A stretch of DNA of 45,539 nucleotides from Phycisphaerae bacterium (GCA_030372985.1 JAUCQB010000243.1:1-45539); one strand, 5' to 3'; numbered from the stretch's first letter, positions 35,362-43,182 are shown. The notes: generated from the sequence alone by a model not told the origin. Translations and numbers: made by a program.

Positions 35362-36711
35362 TCAAAGGTGATACGGATACCGCTGCGGCCAGCCCATCAT
35401 GCGCCGGGCCTGCTCGTCGCCAATGATCTCCTGTCTTATCTGGTCCCAATGAAGCTTGCGGCCGAGGATAAAGGCCAGATTGCCGAGATTGCAGAGGTTC
35501 GACACGCCCACAGCCGCCTCGATGTTCATGATGGTCTTCTTGCCCGTCTTGATGCCCTCGAACCAGTCTTCGTAGTGTCCGGGGCTCTTGCGGACGTCTT
35601 TGGCACCGGCAGGGGGGACCCACTCTCGGGCCTTCCGCTCCGCCCACGTGCCGCCGTCGCCGCCCCAATGCGTGAAGGTGCCCTTGGTGCCGTGATAAAC
35701 CGCACCGTAGCCGGGCCGTGTGATCTGGGGCTCGTCCGGACCTCGCGCCTCAGTCTTCGGAGCATTGTCCGGATGCTGGCTCCAGATCAGGGTCCAATCG
35801 GGTTTCTTGAACGTGTAGACGACCTCCATCTCAACGGCCGCATCCCACAAACCCTTGGTTGGCTGCGTGCCGGTGGCCTCGACAGTCACCGGACCGGTGC
35901 CATCGGCTCCCATCCACCACATGGCGCAGCTCATGACGTGGGCCCCGCGATCGCGGATCTGACCGCCGCCCGATTCCATGATCCAGCGGAACGCCCCCGG
36001 GCAGTACTTGCGGTTATACGGTCGCCAACGCATCGGGCCCAGCCACAGGTCCCAGTCCAGCTCCGGGGGCGGGTCGCTGTCGGGGACGGGATTATCGTCG
36101 GACGGCGAGGGGTAGTGGAAACACCAGACCTTGTCGACGTGCCCGATATTGCCGTTGACCAGGTAACGATGAGCGAGGTACGCCTCGTGCTCGGAGCGAC
36201 CCTGGGAACCGACCTGCACGGAGATCTTGTTCTCGCGGGCGGCCGTGACCATGGCTTTGCCTTCATCGATCGTGCAGCAAGCGGGCTTCTCGACATACAC
36301 GTGCTTGCCGCACTCGGCCGCATGCACCGTTTGCACTGCGTGCCAGTGATCGGGTGTGGCAATGATGACCGCGTCGATGTCCTTGCGTTCGAGAACGTAC
36401 CGGTAGTCGCGATAGACATCCGCCTGCGGTCCGGCATTCTGAGAAGCCGTGGCGAGGCGATTCTCATCAACGTCGCAGACCGCCGCGACGTTCACTTGCC
36501 CTTTCTGCATGCGGTCAACCATGTTCCGGAGATGGTAAGTACCCATCCCGCCGACGCCGATGTGGGCGATGATCAGACGGTCATTGGGTCCCGGGCGGTC
36601 TGCCGCCGCAATGCATTTCCGCGGGACAATGTATGGGAAAGAAGCCAGACCAACAGCGGATCCCGCTCGTTTCAACAGCGTGCGCCGATCCATTCTTCGA
36701 GGCTGATGCAT
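35362..36711 (-). CDS. Tat-exported Gfo/Idh/MocA-family oxidoreductase
   Basis: These 449 residues start at ATG 36711 with GGAG 9 nt upstream; a TTG at 36732 and an ATG at 36693 are alternatives. The N-terminal RRTLLKRAGSAVGLASFPYIVP is a Tat signal. The NAD-binding start is LIIAHIGVGGMGTYHLRNM, then AAVCDVDENRL, DAVIIATPDHWHA, HVYVEKPACCTIDEG, and a C-terminal Gfo/Idh domain with WDLWLGPMRWRPYN and GAHVMSCAMWWMG. It would be a NAD(P)-dependent sugar or inositol oxidoreductase acting outside the cytoplasm, a type very common in Planctomycetota. Confidence 0.91.
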   Translation of the reverse strand: MHQPRRMDRRTLLKRAGSAVGLASFPYIVPRKCIAAADRPGPNDRLIIAHIGVGGMGTYHLRNMVDRMQKGQVNVAAVCDVDENRLATASQNAGPQADVYRDYRYVLERKDIDAVIIATPDHWHAVQTVHAAECGKHVYVEKPACCTIDEGKAMVTAARENKISVQVGSQGRSEHEAYLAHRYLVNGNIGHVDKVWCFHYPSPSDDNPVPDSDPPPELDWDLWLGPMRWRPYNRKYCPGAFRWIMESGGGQIRDRGAHVMSCAMWWMGADGTGPVTVEATGTQPTKGLWDAAVEMEVVYTFKKPDWTLIWSQHPDNAPKTEARGPDEPQITRPGYGAVYHGTKGTFTHWGGDGGTWAERKAREWVPPAGAKDVRKSPGHYEDWFEGIKTGKKTIMNIEAAVGVSNLCNLGNLAFILGRKLHWDQIRQEIIGDEQARRMMGWPQRYPYHL

Positions 36712-37172
36712 TTCCTGGATCTCCGATATCAACTGTCCTTGTCAGGACTCTAAAGCATAACCGCGTTCTTCTGCAAGCGGCGACGCGTCACCTACTTGAG
36801 TCTCGCCAATTGCAGACCCGGCCCTCTCCGTCCCGGTCATCGCTACGGCCGGCACGGCAGCCGCACCGTTCGGCAAGCCGAGTCCGACCCCTCGCAGGGG
36901 TAACAGAAGCACCCGCAGTTGCAGTCGCGGGTTTTGCTTGACTCCGTCAACGCCGGCGCGGTAAGCTTACTGAAGCAGCGATGGGGCCGCACACTCCTAT
37001 TTCGCGACTTATCACTGCAAGCAGAACAACAGAAGAAGATTGTTCACACCCGTGCCCATTCGGCCGTGATGGCGAGCGGCATGATGGTGGCGTTCCTTTC
37101 CGGCTGCCGACAACTCGTGCCGAAGAGCCCGGAGTCAGGTCACGTCGTCCGCGCAGGAAGGAGGTATCGGAA
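36712..37172. other. Divergent intergenic region without a recognisable gene
   Basis: These 461 bases separate the oxidoreductase (-) and the dockerin-like protein (+). The plus-strand open frame from 36981 runs into the dockerin-like gene but its upstream part has no ribosome binding site or family signal. CCCGC/GCGGG followed by TTTT (36912-36935) is a weak hairpin. The only clear signal is the strong AAGGAGG at 37158-37164 before ATG 37173. Confidence 0.5.
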
Positions 37173-37838
37173 ATGTCGCCATTCAAGCGCACATTCGGGT
37201 TACCGGTTGTGGCTGCGGCGATTCTGTCTCTGCCGCTCCCCGCTCCCGCGATTCCTTACTATCCTGGGGACCTGGACGATGACACTGACGTGGACGCCAG
37301 GGATGTCGAAGCCTTCGTGAGCTGCATATCAGGGCCGGATGTGCCGAGGGACACCTTGTGTGAAAAGGCGGATATTTACGGTGACGGCGATGTCGACCAG
37401 GCCGATTTCGGCCTCCTTCAGCGATGCATCAGTGGTGAAGACGTTGTTGCCCACCCCGGGTGTACGGGTTTGTGGCCAAGCCTCGAGCACTACGGCAACA
37501 GCGGGTGCCTGTCCACGCCATTGTCAGGCGATGAATATCCCTGGTGTGGCGACGACCTGGTTGAGATCACCGTCGTGGGGCGTTCGTTGCACGTTGTCCA
37601 CCGGTCTGCAACGTACAATTGTTGCCCGGAAGACATTCGCGTCGATCTGACCGTGGCCGGCACGACGCTGCTTCTGAAGGAGACGGAGGTCCTTCTGATG
37701 CCGTGCGCATGCCTGTGCTGCTACGACATCGAAAGTGTGGTTGTCGATCTGCTGCCCGGCTACTACTGGGTGGAGTACTGCTGGGATGACTGGGAGGCCG
37801 AGCAGGGGTGCTATACCGAGCTTGTCCTGATCGAGTGA
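37173..37838 (+). CDS. Secreted dockerin-like protein with a Cys-rich C-terminal domain
   Basis: The 221-residue protein has a Sec signal (RTFGLPVVAAAILSLPLPAPA, cleavage near 24). Two dockerin-like Ca-binding loops follow (DLDDDTDVDARDVEAFVSCISG and DGDVDQADFGLLQRCISG), close relatives of those at the end of the metalloprotease. The C-terminal ~120 residues are Cys-rich (YNCCPEDIRVD, PCACLCCYDIESVVVDLLPGYYWVEYCW), a beta-rich domain that I cannot name. The AAGGAGG 8 nt before ATG 37173 is the best ribosome binding site in the window, which favours this start over the longer open frame. Confidence 0.8.
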   Translation: MSPFKRTFGLPVVAAAILSLPLPAPAIPYYPGDLDDDTDVDARDVEAFVSCISGPDVPRDTLCEKADIYGDGDVDQADFGLLQRCISGEDVVAHPGCTGLWPSLEHYGNSGCLSTPLSGDEYPWCGDDLVEITVVGRSLHVVHRSATYNCCPEDIRVDLTVAGTTLLLKETEVLLMPCACLCCYDIESVVVDLLPGYYWVEYCWDDWEAEQGCYTELVLIE

Positions 37839-37947
37839 GCAGCCCGCTTTGCCCGCAGACCTCGGGCGGGTGTCAGGTTCGGTGTATCCAGGCCGGTCGA
37901 AACGCCCTGGGCAAACGCAAAACCTTGTTATGTAATGGTTTAGGAAA

Positions 37948-38019
37948 AGCCGACGCTGGGGATTGAACCCAGGACCTATGCTTTACGAAAGCATCGCTCT
38001 ACCACTGAGCTACGTCGGC
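37948..38019 (-). tRNA. tRNA-Thr (anticodon CGU)
   Basis: The minus strand folds as a complete cloverleaf of 72 nt: acceptor GCCGACG/CGTCGGC, D arm GCTC-AGTGGTA-GAGC, anticodon arm ATGCT-TTCGTAA-AGCAT with anticodon CGT, variable AGGTC and T arm CTGGG-TTCAATC-CCCAG. All stems pair perfectly. The 3' CCA is not encoded. Anticodon CGU reads ACG threonine codons. Confidence 0.97.
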
Positions 38020-38489
38020 AACGGTTCCGCCTCGACCCTGCCTGAGGGTCATCGGACCTGCGAGACACCAAGCTTAAGCAAAGCGGGTCCCACTGACAAG
38101 AGCCCTTCAGGACGCACTGACCGCAAGCCCTGATCTCTGGCTCGGGCCGGCCAAAAAATAACCCTGCGGTACCCAACCTGGGTACCGCAGGGCCGTTGAA
38201 AGGGGACACGACAGCTTCCATAACATATGTAGGATTCATTCAGGTCAAAATCAAACAGAATCGTGATAAAACGTATGGGGCAGGCGGCGAATTCAGCATC
38301 GGCGGGGGATGTTTTTCCGGACGGCGCCCCGTTCTCGGACGAAAAGACGGCCATCGGGTCGATACCGGCCTCCAGCGGCCCTGAGTGCACGCTTGGCGGG
38401 TTGCCGACCGGCGGTCCCGACACGAAAAAGGCCTCGAGGTCAGAACGTCAGTTTGTGCGCGAGGGGGCTGGCCGGCCTTTTCAAGAGCC
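38020..38489. other. Intergenic stretch holding a terminator but no gene
   Basis: This region lies between the tRNA and the UbiB gene. It contains the strong minus-strand terminator at 38153-38192. The remaining ~300 bases (38193-38489) have no supported gene; the open frames there lack ribosome binding sites and family signals, and would be the 3' untranslated end of the UbiB transcript. Confidence 0.6.
38153..38192 (-). terminator. Strong Rho-independent terminator (minus strand)
   Basis: CCCTGCGGTACCCA (38162-38175) pairs perfectly with TGGGTACCGCAGGG (38179-38192), a 14-bp stem with a 3-nt loop. On the minus strand it is followed by TTATTTTTT. It would end transcripts coming from the ABC/UbiB genes, about 300 nt after the UbiB stop. 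Confidence 0.9.
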
Positions 38490-40199
38490 TCAGGACAGCT
38501 TGCCGCTGCGAACAATGGCGATGACCAGCCATAGGCCCATCAGGCCCGCCAATACGTAGCCGATGACCCCAAGACTCCACGTGGGGACACCGAGGACGGC
38601 GGTCGCCGAGGACGACGCCAGGATCCATGAGCTGCCGATGATGATGGCCGCAGTAATTACAGCAAAACTGAGGCGGTTGCTGGCTCGGTCGATCTCGTTG
38701 GCCAGGAAATCCAGGTTCTGATGGCGGATGTTGACTTGCCACTTGCCGCGGGCCATCCGCCGGGAGACGTCCCGCAACTGGCTGGGGAAACCCTTGAGGA
38801 AATTCAGCAGGTGCCAGCCTGACATGGCGGCTGATTTGAGCAATCGGGCCGGGGCCACCCGTTCTGCCAGCAGCTTAACAAGGCGTGGCTTGACCAGGGT
38901 CAGCAGATCCATGTCCGGATCGAGCTGCAGGCAGATCCCGCCGACTGCCACCAGGGCCTTGCCGAAGAGCACGAACTCGCGGGGAAGGCTGACGTCATTC
39001 CGCCGGATCAGGCCGGTAATCTCGTGGAACAGCGTCTGCATGTCGAATCGGTGAAGCGGCAGACCGTAGTACTTCTCGATCAACTCAAAGAAATCACGTT
39101 GAAGCTGCGCACGATCGGTCTGCTCGCCCAGCGCATCCATGTCGGCAAGGACCTCGACCACGATCTCGGGCTCGTGATTAACGGCTCCTATCAGGGCCAT
39201 AACCAGATGTCCGAGCATTTCATCATCGATCCGCCCGGTCAGACCGAAGTCGATGAGGCGGATCGCGGCCGGAGGCTCCACCAGCAGGTTCCCCGGGTGC
39301 GGGTCGGCGTGGAACAAGCCGGTCTCAAAGAACTGCTTGACGAACCCGCGGGCCAGCCGGTCGGCAAGTTGCTTGCGGTCGACGGCCGGATCAGGCTGGC
39401 TGAGCAGCGTCTGGACGCTGACACCGTGCATTTCCTCGAGCGTCAGGACGCTGGTTCCGGTGAGGTCCCAGAACACCGTCGGCACCCGGAAGTTGGGATC
39501 CTCGCCGATAGACTCCGCGAAGCGGGCGATGGTGGCCGCCTCGTTGACGAAGTCCAGTTCGCGCATCATCGTCTGCTCGAATTCGTCGACGATCATCTTG
39601 GGATGGTAGACAGCGAGCTCAGGGACCAGCCGCTCGGCTACGTCTCCGATCCACCTCAGAATCGTCATGTCGAGCCGGATGGTGTCCTCGATCCCCGGCC
39701 GCTTGACCTTGACAACAACGGAGCAGGCCGGCCGTTCCACGGCGGCAACGGTGGTTGCCCGGTAGACCTGGGCGATGGAACCGCTGGCAAAAGGCTCGTC
39801 ACTGAAGCCGGTGAAACATTGCGAGATGGGCATCCCCAGATCGGCCTCGATGATCCGGCGGGCCTGGTCGGTGGGAAAGGGGGGAACCCTGTCCTGAAGC
39901 TTGACCAGCTCGGCGATGATATCGGAGGAAACCAGGTCCGGCCGGCTCGACAGGATCTGGCCGAGCTTCACGAAGGTCGGGCCAAGTTCCTCGCACACGC
40001 GGGCGATACGCCGGCCGATGCTGGCTTCAGGTTCGCCTTCCAGCGACGGCAGGACAGCCTGCTGCCATCGCTTGGGCAAGGGGACGTATCGTTCGAGGTG
40101 GAGGCTGTCAACCAAATGCCCGAACCCATGCTGGGTCAACACGCGGGCGATGATCTGCACGCGGCGGATCGTTCGAACTGACTTGGGTAGACGAAACAT
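38490..40199 (-). CDS. ABC1/UbiB/AarF-family atypical kinase
   Basis: The 569 residues contain the ABC1 family motif FVKLGQILSSRPDL (KxGQ), the Ala-rich loop GSIAQVYRA, VVVKVKRPG with the Lys, the catalytic HADPHPGNLLV and metal-binding IDFGLTGRI, then C-terminal membrane helices (FAVITAAIIIGSSWIL, VIGYVLAGLMGLWLVIAI). Family members are ATPases that support ubiquinone synthesis or lipid handling at membranes. The gene lies 45 bp after the ABC exporter on the same strand. A TTGACC-N16-TATGCT promoter just before the ATG suggests that it is also transcribed on its own with almost no leader. Confidence 0.93.
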   Translation of the reverse strand: MFRLPKSVRTIRRVQIIARVLTQHGFGHLVDSLHLERYVPLPKRWQQAVLPSLEGEPEASIGRRIARVCEELGPTFVKLGQILSSRPDLVSSDIIAELVKLQDRVPPFPTDQARRIIEADLGMPISQCFTGFSDEPFASGSIAQVYRATTVAAVERPACSVVVKVKRPGIEDTIRLDMTILRWIGDVAERLVPELAVYHPKMIVDEFEQTMMRELDFVNEAATIARFAESIGEDPNFRVPTVFWDLTGTSVLTLEEMHGVSVQTLLSQPDPAVDRKQLADRLARGFVKQFFETGLFHADPHPGNLLVEPPAAIRLIDFGLTGRIDDEMLGHLVMALIGAVNHEPEIVVEVLADMDALGEQTDRAQLQRDFFELIEKYYGLPLHRFDMQTLFHEITGLIRRNDVSLPREFVLFGKALVAVGGICLQLDPDMDLLTLVKPRLVKLLAERVAPARLLKSAAMSGWHLLNFLKGFPSQLRDVSRRMARGKWQVNIRHQNLDFLANEIDRASNRLSFAVITAAIIIGSSWILASSSATAVLGVPTWSLGVIGYVLAGLMGLWLVIAIVRSGKLS

Positions 40200-40208
40200 G
40201 GTTCACAC

Positions 40209-40236
40209 AGCATACGCGAACTTGAAGGGTGGTCAA
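40209..40236 (-). promoter_or_regulatory. Candidate UbiB promoter, near-leaderless
   Basis: On the minus strand TTGACC (40231-40236) and TATGCT (40209-40214) are 16 bp apart. Nine nt separate the -10 box from ATG 40199, so the leader would be only two to three nt. No Shine-Dalgarno sequence is present. Confidence 0.5.
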
Positions 40237-40244
40237 TGGAGGAC

Positions 40245-42437
40245 TCACTCTTCCATCAGGTTGCCGCGGAACTGGGTTTCGTACAGCCGCTTATAAAGGG
40301 GGCACGTCTGAAGCAGTTCTTCATGGGTGCCGACGGCCAGGATGAAACCGGCGTCCATGACCACGATCCGGTCTGCCTCGCTGATCGTGCTGTAGCGGTG
40401 GGCGATGACGAAGGCCGTGCGGTCGCGGAGGAACGCGTCCATGGCCTGGTGAATCTTCAGCTCCGACTCCGGGTCGATCTGACTCGTAGCCTCATCAAAA
40501 ATCAGGATCGGGGCATCCTTGAGGATCGCGCGGGCGATGGCGATGCGCTGCTGCTGGCCGCCGGAAAGCGTGGCCCCTCGCTCACCGATGACCGTCGCAT
40601 AGCCCTGTGGAAGCTGCCGGATGAACTCGTCGGCATAGGCCTTGCGGGCGGCCTCTTCGATCTCGGCATCGGTGGCATCCATCCGCCCATAGGCGATGTT
40701 GGTGCGGATGGTGTCGGGGAACAGTACGCTCTGCTGCGTGATGAGGCTGAACTGATCACGAAGCGACCGCAGCGAGATCTGGGTGATGTCCTGTCCGTCG
40801 ATGAGAATTCGGCCCTGCCCGATCGGGAAGAAGCGGGGCAGCAGGCTGACCAGCGTCGTCTTGCCCGAGCCGTTGGGGCCGACCAGAGCGATGGTCTCAC
40901 CTTTCTTGACCGTCAGGGACACGTCCTGCAGGGCGGGCTGGTTTGCCTCCGGGTAGGTGAAAGTCACGTTCTGGATTTCGATGCTCTCGCGGATCGGGCC
41001 GATCTTCGGGCGTCCCTCATCCTCGTCATCCTCGGTCGGGCTGTCGAGCAGCTCAAAGACCCGGTCGGCGGCGGCGTTGGCCCGCTGAATCTTGGGATAA
41101 ACCGTGCTCAGCTTGCGAATCGGGTCGAACATGGCCCCCAAGCACACCACCATGGCCAGGAAGTCGGGGATCTTCTCTTCGGCCCCCTGAGCCAACACGC
41201 CGCGCCCGAAGTAGAGCACCGCCAGCATCACCGCGATGAAGCCCATCGTCTCGAGCGTGGGCGAGGCAAACGCCTCGATCCGACCCATCCGCACCTGCTG
41301 TAGCACCACCTGATGGTCAACGGCGAACAGCCGGCGTCGCTCATAGTTTTCCTGGCAGTAGCCCTTGACCACCCGCATGCCCTCCAGGGTGCTTTGCAGC
41401 GTGCTCATCATGGCCGAGTAGGCCATGAGCAGGCGTCGGTTGGCCTTACGGATCTTGTTGCCAAGCTTGCGGATCAGGAGCACCACCAGCGGGGTGGCCA
41501 CGATAACCGCCACCGTCAGGCGCCAGTCGAGCCAGAGGGCAAAAGCGGCCGCTCCCATCGCTTTGAACGGCTCGGTCACGATCTTCTCGAAGAAATTGGC
41601 CAGCCCGCGAAAAATCTCGTTCGTATCCTGGACGAACCGGCTCGTGGTATCCGCCGTGTTCCGGCTGAAGTGGCTGAGCGGAAGCTTGAGAACCTTGGCA
41701 TACAACTCGCGGCGAAGGTCGATGATCGCCCGGCAGTTGGCGACCACGGTGAAATACTCGGCAAAGTAGCGGGCGGTGTTGCCGATCAGGATGACCACCA
41801 GCAACATGGCCAGGACAACCAGGAGGGTGCGCCATTTCTCGCCCTCGCTGAGGCCGCCGGGCACGAATCGCAGGGCACGCTGGGCCAACTGGTGATAGAA
41901 GGGCACCGGGGCGATGGTGACCCTGGCCTCTTGCTCGGTCGGATTCAGCTCGGTGCGGTACCTGACGGCGAGATCGGGGCCCGATTCCGCCAGGGCGCGG
42001 AAGACGTCTACTGCCAGACCACGAGTCTCGTTGACGGCCAGAATGAACGAACCGGTCGGCAATCCGCCATTGTTATGGGCCAAGGGCGAAGTGGCTCTGG
42101 CGCTGAAGAGGCGAGCACAACCTTCGGGGACACCGGGAACCTCGCCGTCTTTGAGGGAGCTGTGAAGCACAAAGACGCATCGGAGGCGCTTCTCGGCGAT
42201 GTACTGGTTCATCGAACCGTGAAGCCCCTGCGGTCGAATCAGGACGGACAGGACCGGGAGGACCGAGCCGATGCTGGCCGTGTAGGTCACGGCCATGACG
42301 AGAATGCAGCCGATGGACGGAAGCAGAAACCTCTTATGCCGCCAGACGTAGCCCAGCAGCCGTTTGAACGGCCCGAACGTGGACGGCGGCTTGGTCTGCC
42401 GGGCCATTCGCTCCAGTGTCGTTGTTGTGATACGCAT
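40245..42437 (-). CDS. ABC exporter (MsbA-type half transporter) with enlarged first extracytoplasmic loop
   Basis: The 730 residues start at ATG 42437, 8 nt after a TATCAT box. TM1 lies at about 38-60 and TM2 at about 203-225. The loop between them (residues ~65-200) is about 110 residues longer than in ordinary MsbA-type exporters of ~580 residues. TM3-6 and the ATPase domain are standard: Walker A GPNGSGKTT (520-528), Q-loop, LSGGQQQR, Walker B ILIFDEATSQID and H-loop VIAHR. The insert includes SLKDGEVPGVPEGCARLFSA and LAVNETRGLAVDVFRALAESG and resembles no family known to me. It is likely to export lipid or polysaccharide as a homodimer. UbiB follows 45 bp downstream. Confidence 0.9.
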   Translation of the reverse strand: MRITTTTLERMARQTKPPSTFGPFKRLLGYVWRHKRFLLPSIGCILVMAVTYTASIGSVLPVLSVLIRPQGLHGSMNQYIAEKRLRCVFVLHSSLKDGEVPGVPEGCARLFSARATSPLAHNNGGLPTGSFILAVNETRGLAVDVFRALAESGPDLAVRYRTELNPTEQEARVTIAPVPFYHQLAQRALRFVPGGLSEGEKWRTLLVVLAMLLVVILIGNTARYFAEYFTVVANCRAIIDLRRELYAKVLKLPLSHFSRNTADTTSRFVQDTNEIFRGLANFFEKIVTEPFKAMGAAAFALWLDWRLTVAVIVATPLVVLLIRKLGNKIRKANRRLLMAYSAMMSTLQSTLEGMRVVKGYCQENYERRRLFAVDHQVVLQQVRMGRIEAFASPTLETMGFIAVMLAVLYFGRGVLAQGAEEKIPDFLAMVVCLGAMFDPIRKLSTVYPKIQRANAAADRVFELLDSPTEDDEDEGRPKIGPIRESIEIQNVTFTYPEANQPALQDVSLTVKKGETIALVGPNGSGKTTLVSLLPRFFPIGQGRILIDGQDITQISLRSLRDQFSLITQQSVLFPDTIRTNIAYGRMDATDAEIEEAARKAYADEFIRQLPQGYATVIGERGATLSGGQQQRIAIARAILKDAPILIFDEATSQIDPESELKIHQAMDAFLRDRTAFVIAHRYSTISEADRIVVMDAGFILAVGTHEELLQTCPLYKRLYETQFRGNLMEE

Positions 42438-42445
42438 GGGGCGGT

Positions 42446-42451
42446 ATGATA
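42446..42451 (-). promoter_or_regulatory. -10-like box before the ABC exporter
   Basis: TATCAT on the minus strand (42446-42451) lies 8 nt before ATG 42437. No convincing -35 hexamer is seen and no ribosome binding site is present. Confidence 0.35.
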
Positions 42452-42558
42452 CCGGCATTGGCCATGGTCGACTACTGCACGCGCCGGCAGACGCCGATCG
42501 CGGCCAAAGCGACTCTTGGCAGCGGTCCCTGAGATCCAGGGCAACAAGGAGCATCCTC

Positions 42559-42978
42559 ATGGCCAGACGAACCGGACCACCGGTCATGGTCGGAGCGATC
42601 ATCGACCGCGTCAGCCACGGGGTTATCGAGACGCTGATCGCCAAGATTCCCACACCGCCGTATGAAGGCTGCTGGACCTTCCCCAACGGGCCCGCAGACC
42701 CGGGCGAGGCTCCGGAATCAGCGCTCCGCCGGATGCTGCACGCCACGCTCGGCGTCAACCTGCGGATTATCTGCGGGCAGCCGCCCATTGATCTGCCCTG
42801 GGACGATGTCCTGTGCCGATGGCGGTTTTTCTTCTGCGATGCGACCGACAGCGAGGTGGCAACGCGTTACTACTCGGAGGTCCGCTGGGTGCGGCGCCCG
42901 GACTTCCGCGAGTACGATTTCGATCCGGTCAGCCAGCAGGTGGCCGCGTGGCTGCTCGACGATTTGCCGCAGGAGTGA
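42559..42978 (+). CDS. Nudix-fold protein with a degenerate Nudix box
   Basis: These 139 residues start at ATG 42559, with AAGGAG 7 nt upstream. Residues 44-66 align with the Nudix box GX5EX7REUXEEXGU: Gly44, Glu50, Arg58, Leu60, Gly65 and Val66 are kept. The Glu after Arg is Met59, and the two metal-binding glutamates are Ala62 and Thr63. The rest (PVMVGAIIDRV, EGCWTFPNGP, LPWDDVLCRWRFFFCD) fits the fold. Without the glutamates, pyrophosphohydrolase activity is unlikely, so it may bind a nucleotide or act in regulation. It is divergent from the ABC exporter with 121 bp between. Confidence 0.7.
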   Translation: MARRTGPPVMVGAIIDRVSHGVIETLIAKIPTPPYEGCWTFPNGPADPGEAPESALRRMLHATLGVNLRIICGQPPIDLPWDDVLCRWRFFFCDATDSEVATRYYSEVRWVRRPDFREYDFDPVSQQVAAWLLDDLPQE

Positions 42979-43011
42979 GTGTTTGGGTCTGTGACACGTC
43001 GGGTGGTTCTC

Positions 43012-43070
43012 TCAGAAACCCGAACGTGAGCGTGAGTTCCAGCTTTCAGAACCCCGAGCGTGAACGAGGG
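43012..43070. repeat. Two imperfect 25-bp direct repeats (NPERERGA-type element)
   Basis: The 25 bases at 43012-43036 recur imperfectly at 43046-43070 (20 of 25 identical by eye). The second copy would read NPERERGA and runs directly into a palindrome copy at 43073. Peptides of the NPERERG type translated from intergenic repeats recur in planctomycete genomes, which suggests a dispersed element. Confidence 0.55.
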
Positions 43071-43072
43071 GC

Positions 43073-43100
43073 CGTGTGCCACTGCTCTGTGAGCAGTGCG
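43073..43100. repeat. REP-like palindrome, copy 3
   Basis: CACTGCTC (43080-43087), loop TGT and GAGCAGTG (43091-43098), preceded by CGTGTGC as in the copies near 21.1 kb. The loop differs while the stem is identical. Confidence 0.85.
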
Positions 43101-43124
43101 GATTGACCGCCGTGTACTGTTGAT

Positions 43125-43152
43125 CGTGTGCCACTGCTCTGCGAGCAGTGCG
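43125..43152. repeat. REP-like palindrome, copy 4
   Basis: CACTGCTC (43132-43139), loop TGC and GAGCAGTG (43143-43150), again preceded by CGTGTGC. It lies 52 bp from copy 3 in the same orientation and just before the Gfo/Idh start. Confidence 0.85.
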
Positions 43153-43182
43153 GCCCGGTTATTCTATACCTCGGAGAACATC

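Noticed and set aside
35345..35668. HEAT-repeat gene extended to 35668
   Set aside because: The extension runs antiparallel in sense to nothing but overlaps the end of the Gfo/Idh gene in another frame and has no HEAT pattern; GGGAG before ATG 35344 supports the short form.
35368..36753. 461-residue plus-strand open frame
   Set aside because: Antisense shadow of the Gfo/Idh oxidoreductase, without ribosome binding site or family motifs.
36912..36935. Hairpin with TTTT as a terminator in the region before the dockerin-like gene
   Set aside because: Only a 5-bp stem, with no gene upstream on that strand to terminate.
39024..40181. 385-residue plus-strand open frame
   Set aside because: Antisense shadow of the UbiB/AarF kinase gene.
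41313..42449. 378-residue plus-strand open frame
   Set aside because: Antisense shadow of the ABC exporter; Gln/Gly/His-rich with no domain.
42438..42788. ABC exporter extended to 42788
   Set aside because: The extension overlaps the divergent Nudix-like gene and reads as low-complexity antisense; ATG 42437 begins a normal N-terminus.
21136..43152. The four palindromes as a CRISPR array
   Set aside because: Only two copies per locus, no regular spacers and no cas genes; they are stand-alone palindromic elements.
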